A stretch of 64,000 bases of DNA from Roseiconus lacunae (GCF_008312935.1 NZ_VSZO01000001.1:62001-126000); one strand, 5' to 3'. Shown: positions 9,231-18,509, counted from the stretch's first letter. The notes: generated by a model not told the origin, from the letters alone. Numbers and translations: made by a program.

Positions 9231-10478
9231 ATGCAACTTGAAAAACTTACCTTTGGCGTGGGCGATCGATTTGCCCATCAGGCAGCAGCGCAATTACGCG
9301 CATTCCAACAAGCGGCGGATTCCGGCGTGGACGTGGTCCCGGTTTGGAACAAATCCAATCGGGAACACCAGTTCGTCGGATCCGAGCCGGCCAGCGTGAA
9401 AGCCGCGGCGCAAGTGGCCGTCAACGATTTGGGCTGGAGCAAAAGCTGGTATGTGGATGCCGACCATATTCAACGTTCGACCGTCGATCCGTACTTGAAT
9501 TGCAGCGACTTTTTCACGATCGACGTTGCCGATTTCATCGGAAATGCGATCGACGAAGAAGCAATCACGCGATTCGTCGACGCCCATGGCGAATTGATCG
9601 GCGAACTGAATTTGCCAGGCATGCAGGCGGCCTACAGCGTCGACCGTGAATTCGTGACACGAGTCGCACGGCAGTACTTAGGCGCCTGCCAAGCTGCCGG
9701 CGACATCTATCGCTACATCGCTGACGCTAAAGGAGAAGACAACTTCATCGCCGAAGTTTCGATGGACGAAACGGATTCGCCACAAACTCCTCCCGAGTTA
9801 ATGGTGATCCTGGCGGCCCTGGCCGACCAGAAAATTCGCTTGCAAACCATCGCCCCCAAATTCACCGGACGATTCAACAAAGGCGTTGACTATGTCGGAG
9901 ACGTCCAACAGTTCGATCGGGAATTCAACGAGGACCTGGCAGTCATCGCCGAAGCGATCCGACGGTATCAATTACCAGAGAACTTGAAACTGAGTGTTCA
10001 TAGCGGCAGCGATAAGTTCAGCATTTATCCCGTCATCCGCGAAGCGATCCAAAACAAGAACATTGGCATCCATGTGAAGACGGCCGGGACCACTTGGTTG
10101 GAAGAGTTGATCGGGTTGTCCGAAGCGGGCGGAGATGGGTTTGAATTGGCGAAAGAGATTTATGCATATTCGCTCGGGCACATCGACGAGCTTTGCTCGC
10201 CATACGCCAGTGTGATCGATATCGACCCGTCGGCGCTGCCATCGGTCGACGAGGTTAACGGGTGGGACGGCCCCAAGTTGGCATCAACGCTTCGGCACAT
10301 CCCCCATGACCCACAGTTCAACCCGAACGTTCGCCAGCTACTGCACGTCGCGTTCAAGGTCGCCGCGAAAACCGGAGATCGGTACCTCGATCTGCTCAAA
10401 GCGAACGAAGCGATCGTCGGCGAACAGGTCACGCAGAACCTCTTTGATCGCCATATGAAACCATTGTTTATCGGATAA
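9231..10478 (+). CDS. Tagaturonate epimerase family protein (UxaE-like)
   Basis: A 415-aa cytosolic protein recognised as a UxaE-family member by GVGDRFAHQ near the start, PVWNKSNREHQ around residue 37 and DADHI around residue 81, followed by DFFTIDVADFIG. UxaE of hyperthermophiles interconverts D-tagaturonate and D-fructuronate by C4 epimerisation with a divalent metal. A textbook AGGAGG lies at 9217-9222, eight bases before the ATG, the strongest ribosome site in the window. It is the first gene of a four-gene operon; the next start follows 9 bases after its stop. With the downstream zinc dehydrogenase it fits the D-tagaturonate branch of L-galactonate catabolism. An epimerase acting on a 6-deoxy analogue is the alternative. 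Confidence 0.75.
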   Translation: MQLEKLTFGVGDRFAHQAAAQLRAFQQAADSGVDVVPVWNKSNREHQFVGSEPASVKAAAQVAVNDLGWSKSWYVDADHIQRSTVDPYLNCSDFFTIDVADFIGNAIDEEAITRFVDAHGELIGELNLPGMQAAYSVDREFVTRVARQYLGACQAAGDIYRYIADAKGEDNFIAEVSMDETDSPQTPPELMVILAALADQKIRLQTIAPKFTGRFNKGVDYVGDVQQFDREFNEDLAVIAEAIRRYQLPENLKLSVHSGSDKFSIYPVIREAIQNKNIGIHVKTAGTTWLEELIGLSEAGGDGFELAKEIYAYSLGHIDELCSPYASVIDIDPSALPSVDEVNGWDGPKLASTLRHIPHDPQFNPNVRQLLHVAFKVAAKTGDRYLDLLKANEAIVGEQVTQNLFDRHMKPLFIG

Positions 10479-10487
10479 GGGAGCCTC

Positions 10488-11435
10488 ATGAGCATCACCA
10501 CACTACCCACCCGGCCGCTGGGCAATACCGGCCTCGATCTACCGATCCTTAGCTTTGGCGCGTCGTCGTTAGGTGCCGAGTTTCGCAACGTCGAAATGTC
10601 AGAAGTGTTCGCCAGTGTGCACGCCGCACTGGAGCTTGGGATGAATCTGATCGACACCTCGCCTTACTACGGGCGCGGCATGTCAGAAGTCCTGCTAGGG
10701 GTCGCACTTAAAAACGTCCCACGCGACCAATACATGCTTTGCACCAAGCTGGGCCGTTACGACGTCCAGCATTTCGATTTTTCGGCCAAACGCGTTGCCG
10801 AAAGTATCGACGTCAGTTTGCATCGCTTAGGAACCGATCACCTCGACATCGTCCTTTGCCACGACATCGAATTCGTGCCGCTGGCGCAAATCATCGAAGA
10901 AACGATTCCGGCCGTCAAAGCAGCCAAGCAAGCCGGCAAAGTTCGCGCGATTGGCATTAGCGGCTATCCGATGAAGGTGTTCAACGAAGTCGCTTCGCAA
11001 ACCGACCTCGATTGCGTCATGTCGTACAACCAGTACACATTGCAAAACACTCGGTTGGTCGACGACGTGTTACCGCATCTCAAACCCAAAGGCGTCGGCG
11101 TGATGAATGCCGGCCCTTTTGCGGCGCGTTTGCTAACCAATGCAGAACTTCCGAGCTGGCACAAGGACTCGACCGAAGTGAAGCAGGCGGCACGCTCGGC
11201 CGCTGAACTTTGTCAAAGTCGTGGTGTCGACATCGCCAAGCTGGCACTTCAGTTCTCATGCAATCATCCCGACCTCGCAACGACGGTCTCCGGGAGCGCG
11301 AACCCGAACAACATTCGCAAATGGGCCGAATGGATCAGCGAACCGATCGACGAAGAACTGCTCGGCGATGTACTGAAAGTCCTCGAACCGGTTCACAACA
11401 TCAGCCACACCGAAGGGCTTCCGGAGAACAACTAG
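10488..11435 (+). CDS. L-galactose/L-fucose dehydrogenase-like aldo/keto reductase
   Basis: A 315-aa aldo/keto reductase with the full tetrad: Asp56, Tyr61 (DTSPYYGRG), Lys87 (CTKLGRY) and His125 (DIVLCHDIEF). The motifs around the active site and the C-terminal LEPVHN closely resemble plant L-galactose 1-dehydrogenase, which oxidises L-galactose to L-galactono-1,4-lactone with NAD; bacterial L-fucose dehydrogenases share this family. It follows the UxaE-like gene by 9 bases with GGGAG before the ATG and is followed two bases later by the zinc dehydrogenase. Likely role: the first oxidation of an imported L-sugar. The similarity is by recall of the plant sequence, not by alignment. Confidence 0.8.
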   Translation: MSITTLPTRPLGNTGLDLPILSFGASSLGAEFRNVEMSEVFASVHAALELGMNLIDTSPYYGRGMSEVLLGVALKNVPRDQYMLCTKLGRYDVQHFDFSAKRVAESIDVSLHRLGTDHLDIVLCHDIEFVPLAQIIEETIPAVKAAKQAGKVRAIGISGYPMKVFNEVASQTDLDCVMSYNQYTLQNTRLVDDVLPHLKPKGVGVMNAGPFAARLLTNAELPSWHKDSTEVKQAARSAAELCQSRGVDIAKLALQFSCNHPDLATTVSGSANPNNIRKWAEWISEPIDEELLGDVLKVLEPVHNISHTEGLPENN

Positions 11436-11437
11436 CG

Positions 11438-12469
11438 ATGAAAGCTTTGCAGATCAGTGAGATCAAAACGTGGAAGCGAATCGACATTCCAGAACCAGGC
11501 GCCCCTGGGGCCGGTGAAGCACTCGTTCGCGTTCATCGGATGGGCGTCTGCGGTACAGATGTTGGTTGCTATCTCGGAAAGTTTCCTTTCTTCGCGTTCC
11601 CACGAATTCCCGGGCACGAGCTCGGCGTCGAAGTCATCGCGGTCGGTGACGGCGTCAAGAATGTCAAGCCCGGTGATCGTTGCTGCGTCGAGCCGTACCT
11701 GAACTGCGGCGAGTGCGATTCCTGCCGACGTGGGCATACCAACTGTTGTGAGCACAACCAAACGTTTGGCGTGATGTGTGACGGAGGACTAACAGATCAA
11801 GTCATCCTTCCCGCGCGAAAATTGCATCAGGCTGGTTCGCTGAGCTACGAACAAGCGGCACTGGTCGAGACGTTGGCCATTGGCTGCCACGCCGTCGATC
11901 GTGGGGCGCCAAAGGCGAGCGAAAACGCGCTGATCCTTGGCGCGGGCCCGATAGGCTTATCCGCCTTGGAATTCGCTCGGCTCGCCGATGCGAACGTAAT
12001 CGTCGCTGACATCAACCAACAACGCTTGGATTTTGTGTCCGAATCAATGGGCGTCGACAAGACGGTGCTCCTCAACGGAACCGATCAAGACATCGATGCG
12101 ATTCGGCGGCTTGGCGGCGGACGACTTGCTGATGTGATCGTGGATGCGACCGGAAATCATCACAGCATGGTGCGGGCGTTCGAGTTTGCCGCGTTCGCCG
12201 CTCGTGTGGTCTACGTCGGCATCACTCAAAACGACTTGCATTTTCCCCACGCCCCTGTCTTCCACCGCCGCGAGTTGACCTTGATGGCCAGCCGCAACGC
12301 TTTGCCAACTGATTTTTCACGAATCATCCGCCTGATCGAAGAAGGAAAAATCAACACCGATCCTTGGATCACACATCATGCCTCGTTCGACGATGTGCCG
12401 GACGTATTCGATCAATGGATCGCGCCTGATTCGGGGGTCATCAAGGCGATGATCGAGGTCACAGCATGA
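11438..12469 (+). CDS. Zinc-dependent alcohol dehydrogenase, candidate L-galactonate 5-dehydrogenase
   Basis: A 343-aa medium-chain dehydrogenase. Catalytic zinc residues are Cys38 (GVCGTD) and His60-Glu61 (PGHE); the structural zinc cysteines Cys90, Cys93, Cys96 and Cys104 are complete. The nucleotide-binding fold is at LILGAGPIGLSALEFARLADANVIVAD. Start is ATG 11438, two bases after the stop of the aldo/keto reductase; an open frame continues upstream to 11210 but overlaps that gene. In E. coli the related LgoD (YjjN) oxidises L-galactonate to D-tagaturonate, the substrate of the UxaE-like enzyme in this operon. That function is inferred from context; other sorbitol/threonine dehydrogenase-like activities remain possible. 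Confidence 0.8.
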   Translation: MKALQISEIKTWKRIDIPEPGAPGAGEALVRVHRMGVCGTDVGCYLGKFPFFAFPRIPGHELGVEVIAVGDGVKNVKPGDRCCVEPYLNCGECDSCRRGHTNCCEHNQTFGVMCDGGLTDQVILPARKLHQAGSLSYEQAALVETLAIGCHAVDRGAPKASENALILGAGPIGLSALEFARLADANVIVADINQQRLDFVSESMGVDKTVLLNGTDQDIDAIRRLGGGRLADVIVDATGNHHSMVRAFEFAAFAARVVYVGITQNDLHFPHAPVFHRRELTLMASRNALPTDFSRIIRLIEEGKINTDPWITHHASFDDVPDVFDQWIAPDSGVIKAMIEVTA

Positions 12470-13974
12470 CGTCACCGCAAAGCATTGAAAGTGAGGTTTC
12501 GTCGCCGGAAATGTCGGAATCTCAAACGCCTGCCGTGGTCCCCCGGCAATACTTGCTTCCCTTTGCGTTGACCACCACCTGTTTCGCACTTTGGGGATTC
12601 GCCAACGACTTTACCAATCCCTTGGTCAAGGTCTACGAGAACGTCTTCATCATCACGACGTCGCAGGCGTCGTGGCTGCAATTCGCGTTTTACACCGGCT
12701 ACTTTTGCATGGCTCTGCCGGCGTCACTGTTTATCCGGCGGTTCTCATACAAGGCCGCCATCATGGTCGGTTTCGGCTTCTATGCACTCGGTGCCCTGTT
12801 GGCCGTGCCGGCAGCATCGACGGCCACGTTCGGACTGTTTCTGTTGGGCTCGTACGTGTTGACGTATGGATTGGCATTTTTAGAAACCGCGTGTAACCCG
12901 TATATCCTGGCGATGGGGCCTCGTGAAACGGCGACGCAACGATTGAATCTGGCTCAGGCGTTTAACCCAGTCGGATCGTTGATCGGCATGAGCGTCGCAA
13001 CGCTTGTTCTCGCACCCCAACTTCAAACCGGTGAGTTTCGCGAGAAGCTGGGCGACCGCGATCCCGCGGTGACCCAGTACTTGATCGTCGATCCCTCGGC
13101 GGCGGCGCCGAGCACTCAACTAGCTGACGGTTCGACGGTCGCCGTTTACTCGGAACTGCCTGATTTTCGTAGCGAAGTCGGCACCTTGGACGCCGCGGTA
13201 CCCGACGCGCTTAAGGGCTTCCGGGCGAACGATCCCGATGGCTTCGCTGCCATGCAGCGTTCCGATCTGGATGCGGTCAAGATGCCTTACATCGTGATCG
13301 CCGTGATTGTGACTTTGTTCCTCGTCACCTATGCGATGACCAAGATGCCGAAGTTTTCCAAAGAACGTGGTGATGTGGCCTTCGGAGAAACGGTCCGCAA
13401 TATCTTCGGTCAAGCTCGATTTCGCGAAGGCGTCGCGGCTCAGGGATTTTACGTCGGCGGGCAAATCATGTGCTGGACATTCATCGTCCACTACGGCATG
13501 GAACAAGTCGGGTTATCGCTGGCCGAGGCACAGTCATACAACATCGTGGCGATGGTGATATTCCTGTGCAGCCGTTGGGTTTGTACGGCGCTGCTACGTT
13601 TCTTTAGCCCGGGCAGAATGCTAACCGGATTTGCCTGCGGAGCGTTCGTATTCACTGTCGGTGCGATCTACCTTCCGGGAAAAACGGGACTGATCAGTCT
13701 GGTTCTGGTCTCGGGTTGCATGTCATTGATGTTCCCGACGATCTACGGGATCGCGCTAAATTCGCTGACGGAAGAAGAGTCTAAGCTTGGATCCGCATTT
13801 CTCATCATGGCGATCGTCGGAGGGGCGGTGCTGACGAAAGCTCAAGGAGGCTTGATCGACGCGTACTCCGTTCGCACTTCATTCTGGTTGCCGGCGGCCT
13901 GCTTCGTCCTGATCGCACTGTACGGCATTCGAACCTTTACAAAGTTCGAATCGGAAACCGGAACAATATCATGA
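12466..13974 (+). CDS. FucP-type MFS sugar permease
   Basis: A 502-aa major facilitator protein with about 12 hydrophobic helices. The region FLETACNPYILAMGPRETATQRLNLAQAFNPVG carries the signature of the FucP/GlcP/GalP subfamily, which imports L-fucose, L-galactose and related sugars with protons. The start ATG at 12466 overlaps the previous stop (ATGA), so translation is probably coupled. Unlike E. coli FucP (438 aa), it carries a central hydrophilic insertion of about 80 residues between helices 6 and 7 (about residues 185-265, alanine/aspartate-rich). Its place makes it the likely importer for the operon's sugar. Confidence 0.88.
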   Translation: MTSPQSIESEVSSPEMSESQTPAVVPRQYLLPFALTTTCFALWGFANDFTNPLVKVYENVFIITTSQASWLQFAFYTGYFCMALPASLFIRRFSYKAAIMVGFGFYALGALLAVPAASTATFGLFLLGSYVLTYGLAFLETACNPYILAMGPRETATQRLNLAQAFNPVGSLIGMSVATLVLAPQLQTGEFREKLGDRDPAVTQYLIVDPSAAAPSTQLADGSTVAVYSELPDFRSEVGTLDAAVPDALKGFRANDPDGFAAMQRSDLDAVKMPYIVIAVIVTLFLVTYAMTKMPKFSKERGDVAFGETVRNIFGQARFREGVAAQGFYVGGQIMCWTFIVHYGMEQVGLSLAEAQSYNIVAMVIFLCSRWVCTALLRFFSPGRMLTGFACGAFVFTVGAIYLPGKTGLISLVLVSGCMSLMFPTIYGIALNSLTEEESKLGSAFLIMAIVGGAVLTKAQGGLIDAYSVRTSFWLPAACFVLIALYGIRTFTKFESETGTIS

Positions 13975-14113
13975 CGAATCGACCTTAGAACCGGTGTAGG
14001 CCGGCACACAGGCCAACGATGACACTCGCTTTCCCGAACTGTACGACGCGATCCCGTCGGTATTTCCGTTTTCCAGACAAGCTTTAAAAACTACGATTCA
14101 AATCAGACATTCG

Positions 14114-15724
14114 ATGTATCGACCGAAGCCAAAACACACCGTATCACAGTTCGTAGTACTGACCCTGATTGCCCTTGGTTGGTTCGACATCGCTCCGAGC
14201 TCTGCGGACGATCCACTGGCCCCGCATCCGAATGTCGCTGCGGCGATCAAGCAGATCGATCAGGTGGTCAGCAACGGTCCCTTCCAACCGACATGGAAGT
14301 CACTGGAAACCTATGAAATCCCACAGTGGTATAAGGACGCTAAGTTTGGGATCTTCATTCATTGGGGCGTCTATAGCGTGCCCGCATTTGGTAGCGAGTG
14401 GTATCCGCGTCAGATGTATATCGATACCGAACGCAGAGGCGACAACTTCTTTCACCATCACGTCGAAAAGTACGGCCCGCATTCAGAATTTGGCTACAAA
14501 GACTTCATTCCGAAATTCAGAGCAGAACATTTCAATCCGGATGAATGGGCAGCGTTGTTCCAGCAAGCGGGTGCCCGATACGTGGTGCCGGTAGCGGAGC
14601 ACCACGACGGGTTCCCAATGTATGACTGCAGCTTTACCGAATGGGACGCAACCGAAATGGGCCCCAAGCGAGACATTATCGCGGAGCTTGGCACGGCGAT
14701 TCGTGCCCACGGGATGAAGCTTGGACTAAGCAGCCATCGGGCCTTCAACTGGAAGTATTTCGTGCGGAGCCCCAACTTCGACAACGCAGACCCCAAGTAC
14801 TCGCGTTTGTACGGTCGACCGATGCCATTTCTATTTAAGGACGATGCGGCGGATTACAAAAAGCGATTCGAACCGCAAGACGAACAGTTTAAAGAGGACT
14901 GGTTGGCCCGGACATGCGAAATCGTCGACAAGTACGATCCGGATTTGGTCTGGTTCGATTTTGGAATCACCAACAGCCAAGAAACGACCTTCACCGCAAA
15001 CCATTTCTCACCCTACCTACAGCGATTCGCGGCGTACTACTACAACCAAACGTCCAAACAAGAAAGGCCGCTTGGGATTGTCAACTACAAGTGGCAAGCC
15101 TTCCCCGAAGGTGCCGCGGTACTCGATTTGGAACGCTCCAAAATGGACGCGATCCGTGTCCCTTTTTGGCAAACCGACACAGCTATCAGCAGTAGCTCCT
15201 GGGGCTATACCGAAAACCAAAAATACAAATCGGCAGGCCGTTTGGTCGATGACCTCGTCGATATCGTTTCCAAGAATGGTTGTTTGTTGCTCAACGTCGG
15301 GCCTCGCGCCGACGGCACGATTCCCCAAAAGGATCGCGACATCCTGCTCAGCATCGGCGAATGGCTTCGTGTCAACGGTGAAGCAATCTACGCAACGAAC
15401 TACTGGAAAACCTACGGCGAAGGCCCCACGAAAACCACGACCGGGCACTTGGCCGAGCACAAGGATCAGCCGTTTACCGCCAGGGACATTCGCTTCACCA
15501 CCAAAGACGACGCGCTATATGCGATCCTACTGGACTGGCCAGAATCGCAGCAGGTGACAATCAAGACGCTCACCGACTCGAATCCTCACTTGCCAAAGAT
15601 TTCCTCGATCGAATTACTCGGAAGCGATGCCGAAATCAGCTGGACCCGTGATTCCAATGGCCTGCACATCAAACTGCCTGCGGATCGGCCGTGTGATTAC
15701 GCCTACACACTCAAGTTGCGTTAG
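14114..15724 (+). CDS. Secreted GH29 alpha-L-fucosidase/alpha-L-galactosidase
   Basis: A 536-aa exported glycoside hydrolase family 29 enzyme. A signal peptide is visible (VLTLIALGWFDIAPSSADD). The GH29 TIM barrel begins with WYKDAKFGIFIHWGVYSVPAFGSEWYPR and HHDGFPMYDC. Asp282 in DLVWFDFGIT is the likely nucleophile. The WQTDTAISSSSWGY and NGCLLLNVGPRADG blocks are also typical. It lies 139 bases after the permease, on the same strand, so it may belong to the same regulon. GH29 enzymes normally release alpha-L-fucose, but L-galactose differs only at C6 and is accepted by some; the downstream enzymes point to L-galactose as a real candidate. Confidence 0.9.
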   Translation: MYRPKPKHTVSQFVVLTLIALGWFDIAPSSADDPLAPHPNVAAAIKQIDQVVSNGPFQPTWKSLETYEIPQWYKDAKFGIFIHWGVYSVPAFGSEWYPRQMYIDTERRGDNFFHHHVEKYGPHSEFGYKDFIPKFRAEHFNPDEWAALFQQAGARYVVPVAEHHDGFPMYDCSFTEWDATEMGPKRDIIAELGTAIRAHGMKLGLSSHRAFNWKYFVRSPNFDNADPKYSRLYGRPMPFLFKDDAADYKKRFEPQDEQFKEDWLARTCEIVDKYDPDLVWFDFGITNSQETTFTANHFSPYLQRFAAYYYNQTSKQERPLGIVNYKWQAFPEGAAVLDLERSKMDAIRVPFWQTDTAISSSSWGYTENQKYKSAGRLVDDLVDIVSKNGCLLLNVGPRADGTIPQKDRDILLSIGEWLRVNGEAIYATNYWKTYGEGPTKTTTGHLAEHKDQPFTARDIRFTTKDDALYAILLDWPESQQVTIKTLTDSNPHLPKISSIELLGSDAEISWTRDSNGLHIKLPADRPCDYAYTLKLR

Positions 15725-15844
15725 AACCTTTCTCAAATTCGTGATCCGACCCGCAAGCTAATTCGTAGAGCGGCGGTCAACCGCTGGCCTTGCGTCAGCA
15801 TCTTTTGCAGGCCGTGAGACATGAAATCAACGACCAATGCTTTC

Positions 15845-17584
15845 CTATAACCGTGGTTTTTCCGGCTTGACCGCCGGCTGCCAGGGAGCAATCCCCTTGA
15901 TCTTCGTTTCTCGCCGATAAACGTGCTTACCGCAGGTCACGTACAGGGTTGTCATCTCTGGACCAGCCAACACGCAATTGGAGAACCGCTGAACTCCGGT
16001 GGGGCGCGACGTGATTAGATGGACTCGGCCGGGCTGGTCAAAAATTTGAATGCCCAGTTTTGTGGCCACCAAAAGCGAACCGTCTTCTGCCATCGTACAA
16101 CCATCGCCGGCCGTGCGGACTTCGTCCTGTGATGAATGAAGATAACCGTACGGCTGACCGAAACGTAGCGTCCCGTCTGCGCCGATCAAGTACGACCATA
16201 CGTACCGGCCCAGGGAATCAACGACCAGCAGGAACCTGCGATCAGGAGTGACAATCAAGCCGTTTGGTTTTTCGGGGCCGGTCCCCGCCTTGATCGGCTT
16301 GTCGGCGCCATGGGGTAGGTACCAGATCGCTTGTTCGTCCGGCCCGGTAAAATAAACGCCGTGGTCAAGGACAACTAGGTCGTTGCAGCTCTTACCGGTC
16401 ATCAGGTCGGTTTGGGTTCCGTCTGCGTCGACCCGTGTCAGCGTTTTCGCTTTGTTCCTCGCACAGTAAAGTCTGCCCTTTGCGTCGAACATCAATGCGC
16501 TAACGCTCGGCATGTCCAGAAACTTCGTCGCCGAGGATGCATCGGCATCTACTTTCCAGATCTCACCTTTCGGTCCGTCCACGAAGAACACGCCGCCTTC
16601 GGGAGACACGGCCGGGCCTTCGGTATAACGATGCCCCGTGCTCACCAGCTGCCAGCCTTCGCCGTCGATCAGACGGGCTGTCAGTTCAGGATGATCACCA
16701 AACGGTGCCTCGATAGGCTTTTCAAAATCTTGCCACAGCCATCGCATTGCGTCCGGCATGATCGCGCTGCCGTGTTTGCCGTTGTGACCACCATCGCCCC
16801 AGGCGTGGTTCACTTGGTAGCCCGCCCATCGTAAAGCCGACAACATCGAAGTGTTCGCATGCCACCAGCTGCCGCCATAAATGTTCAAGTCATTCCGACC
16901 GTCTTGAAGGAACACACGAATCGGTTTTGGCTCCGACTTTCGCACCAACGTCGGGTACTCGTTTCCGCCTCGCAAGCCAACGTAAGTGCCGACCGTGCTA
17001 AAGACGCGGCGAAATTGATCGGGCCGGTGCCATGCCACACCGAACGCCGCAATCGCACCGCTACTGCTGCCGCCGATCGCTCGCATGTTGGGATCGTCGG
17101 TAATGTTGTAACTCTTACGGACTTCGGGGATCATCTCGTCCACCAGAAAACTCGCGTATCGATCGCTGACGGTGTCGTATTCGAAACTGCGGTTAAAACG
17201 GTTTTGTGCTTGATCACCGCCGGGAACAACCCCGGGGTTGATACACAGCGCGATCGTAACCGGCATCGCTCCTTCGTGGATCAAATTGTCAAACACCGTG
17301 GGAACGCGCCAGGTACTGTTTTCTCGCACATACTTTTGGCCATCCTGAAAAACCATCAGCGCCGCAGGTTTCATCGGATCGTATTGAGCCGGAACGTACA
17401 GAAAGTAATCACGCTGCGTGCCGGGAAAGACCTTGCTATCGGAGAATTGATGTGCCGTGACCTTGCCACGCGGCACACCGTCCTTGACCTGGGTGTCGGG
17501 GTGAACCGGATAAGTTTCCTCAGCGTGGACGACGCCGGAGATCAGAAGGAACGCTAGAGCAAGCGAGCGAATAGATAGGGGCAT
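15845..17584 (-). CDS. Secreted esterase fused to an SMP-30/gluconolactonase-like domain
   Basis: A 579-aa exported two-domain protein. The start at 17584 is chosen because MPLSIRSLALAFLLISGVVHAEE is a clean signal peptide; the frame stays open to a TTG at 17629. The first half (about residues 40-310) is an esterase-D/Fes-like alpha/beta hydrolase, with nucleophile serine in GGSSSGAIAA and a candidate catalytic His in GDGGHNGKHG. The second half (about 315-560) is a beta-propeller of the SMP-30/gluconolactonase type, with YTEGPAVSPEGGVFFVDGPKGEIWKV and GPEKPNGLIVTPDRRFLLV. It is convergent with the GH29 gene. The propeller could be a sugar lactonase, a missing step in the upstream pathway, but it is exported. 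Confidence 0.85.
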   Translation of the reverse strand: MPLSIRSLALAFLLISGVVHAEETYPVHPDTQVKDGVPRGKVTAHQFSDSKVFPGTQRDYFLYVPAQYDPMKPAALMVFQDGQKYVRENSTWRVPTVFDNLIHEGAMPVTIALCINPGVVPGGDQAQNRFNRSFEYDTVSDRYASFLVDEMIPEVRKSYNITDDPNMRAIGGSSSGAIAAFGVAWHRPDQFRRVFSTVGTYVGLRGGNEYPTLVRKSEPKPIRVFLQDGRNDLNIYGGSWWHANTSMLSALRWAGYQVNHAWGDGGHNGKHGSAIMPDAMRWLWQDFEKPIEAPFGDHPELTARLIDGEGWQLVSTGHRYTEGPAVSPEGGVFFVDGPKGEIWKVDADASSATKFLDMPSVSALMFDAKGRLYCARNKAKTLTRVDADGTQTDLMTGKSCNDLVVLDHGVYFTGPDEQAIWYLPHGADKPIKAGTGPEKPNGLIVTPDRRFLLVVDSLGRYVWSYLIGADGTLRFGQPYGYLHSSQDEVRTAGDGCTMAEDGSLLVATKLGIQIFDQPGRVHLITSRPTGVQRFSNCVLAGPEMTTLYVTCGKHVYRRETKIKGIAPWQPAVKPEKPRL

Positions 17585-17629
17585 ACGGGTCTCGTTCGAT
17601 TTCGAATCGGCTTCAAAAGACAGGAACAA

Positions 17630-17908
17630 CTCTCGGGGTCGAACGATTATAGTCCGGCGTTCGTTGCCTCATGCCTTTCGTCAACGCCCCCAAGACCACA
17701 TCGCCTAAATGCAACACGACTAACGGCATTCTTGGCGCATTCCGTGATAGGCAGAATCGGATCCAGTGCGACTGCCGTCGGGACGTCAACTGTCGACACA
17801 ACCGGAGATCCGTGAAGGTGGATTCCCCGCGGACACGCCGCACTCGAAACCCCTGACACGTTGCTTCAATTTCGCGGTCGCTTCGCCTAGGGGCCTGTTG
17901 AGTTGCCA
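17630..17908. other. Gap without a supported gene
   Basis: About 280 bases between two leftward genes. Only short frames without recognisable sequence are present, and I see no convincing hairpin or promoter. Confidence 0.4.
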
Positions 17909-18367
17909 TTAGCGGCTGTTTCCCAAACCTGTCCCTGAAGGAAGTGTCAGGAGATCTGAATTCGTTGTCAAAATGATGAGTGAGTTGATCTCCTGCTCAA
18001 GGCGATCAAGTTCCGCTTGTAGCTCAGCAACGGCCCTCGCCCACTCTTGCAATGCTTCGGCGTATTCGGCTTTCGACCCGAACGACGCTTGCTGCGGCGC
18101 ATTTTGCATTTCTTCGGCCAAAAGGCTCTGCAGAAACTGATACTCAGCGATTGCTTCCGACAAGATTTGCTGAAGTAGCTCCGAAAACATCTTGTCGTCG
18201 ATCGAAAACGAAGGTCTATCGGTTTCTTCCGAGCTGAGCTGAATCCCTGTGTTCGGAAGAGGGCTGCCCACGGCAACCTTCAATTCTGCGAAACTGTTGG
18301 CGGGGGCCCATACGGCAGCGAGCGTGAAGGCGGCGGAAAGCACAGCGTTGCGGAAAGAAAAAGACAT
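17909..18367 (-). CDS. Exported coiled-coil protein of unknown function
   Basis: A 152-aa protein with a signal peptide (MSFSFRNAVLSAAFTLAAVWAPANSFAELK); this sets the start at 18367 rather than the open frame up to 18436. The mature part has a heptad-rich helix (about residues 95-135: WARAVAELQAELDRLEQEINSL) and a threonine/serine-rich end. It is probably periplasmic or surface-located. It lies at the left edge of the genomic island and may be the last host gene before it. No family recognised. Confidence 0.6.
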   Translation of the reverse strand: MSFSFRNAVLSAAFTLAAVWAPANSFAELKVAVGSPLPNTGIQLSSEETDRPSFSIDDKMFSELLQQILSEAIAEYQFLQSLLAEEMQNAPQQASFGSKAEYAEALQEWARAVAELQAELDRLEQEINSLIILTTNSDLLTLPSGTGLGNSR

Positions 18368-18509
18368 GATTTGGCTACCGGTTAGTGATGAAGCTCGTGT
18401 GCCAACCAAAGCGAGCGAGGTATCACGATGTGACAATTTTTTTTAAGAGGCCCGGTAAAGAGACAAAACTAAGTCATGATTTGACTTGCTTCGCGGTCAT
18501 AGATCGACA

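Noticed and set aside
14844-15557. A 237-codon frame within the GH29 gene in another frame
   Set aside because: The GH29 frame has all motifs; this product is a serine/arginine/threonine-rich shadow.
16859-17557. A 232-codon plus-strand frame inside the esterase-lactonase fusion
   Set aside because: Overlaps a well-supported secreted protein on the opposite strand, and the product has no family features.
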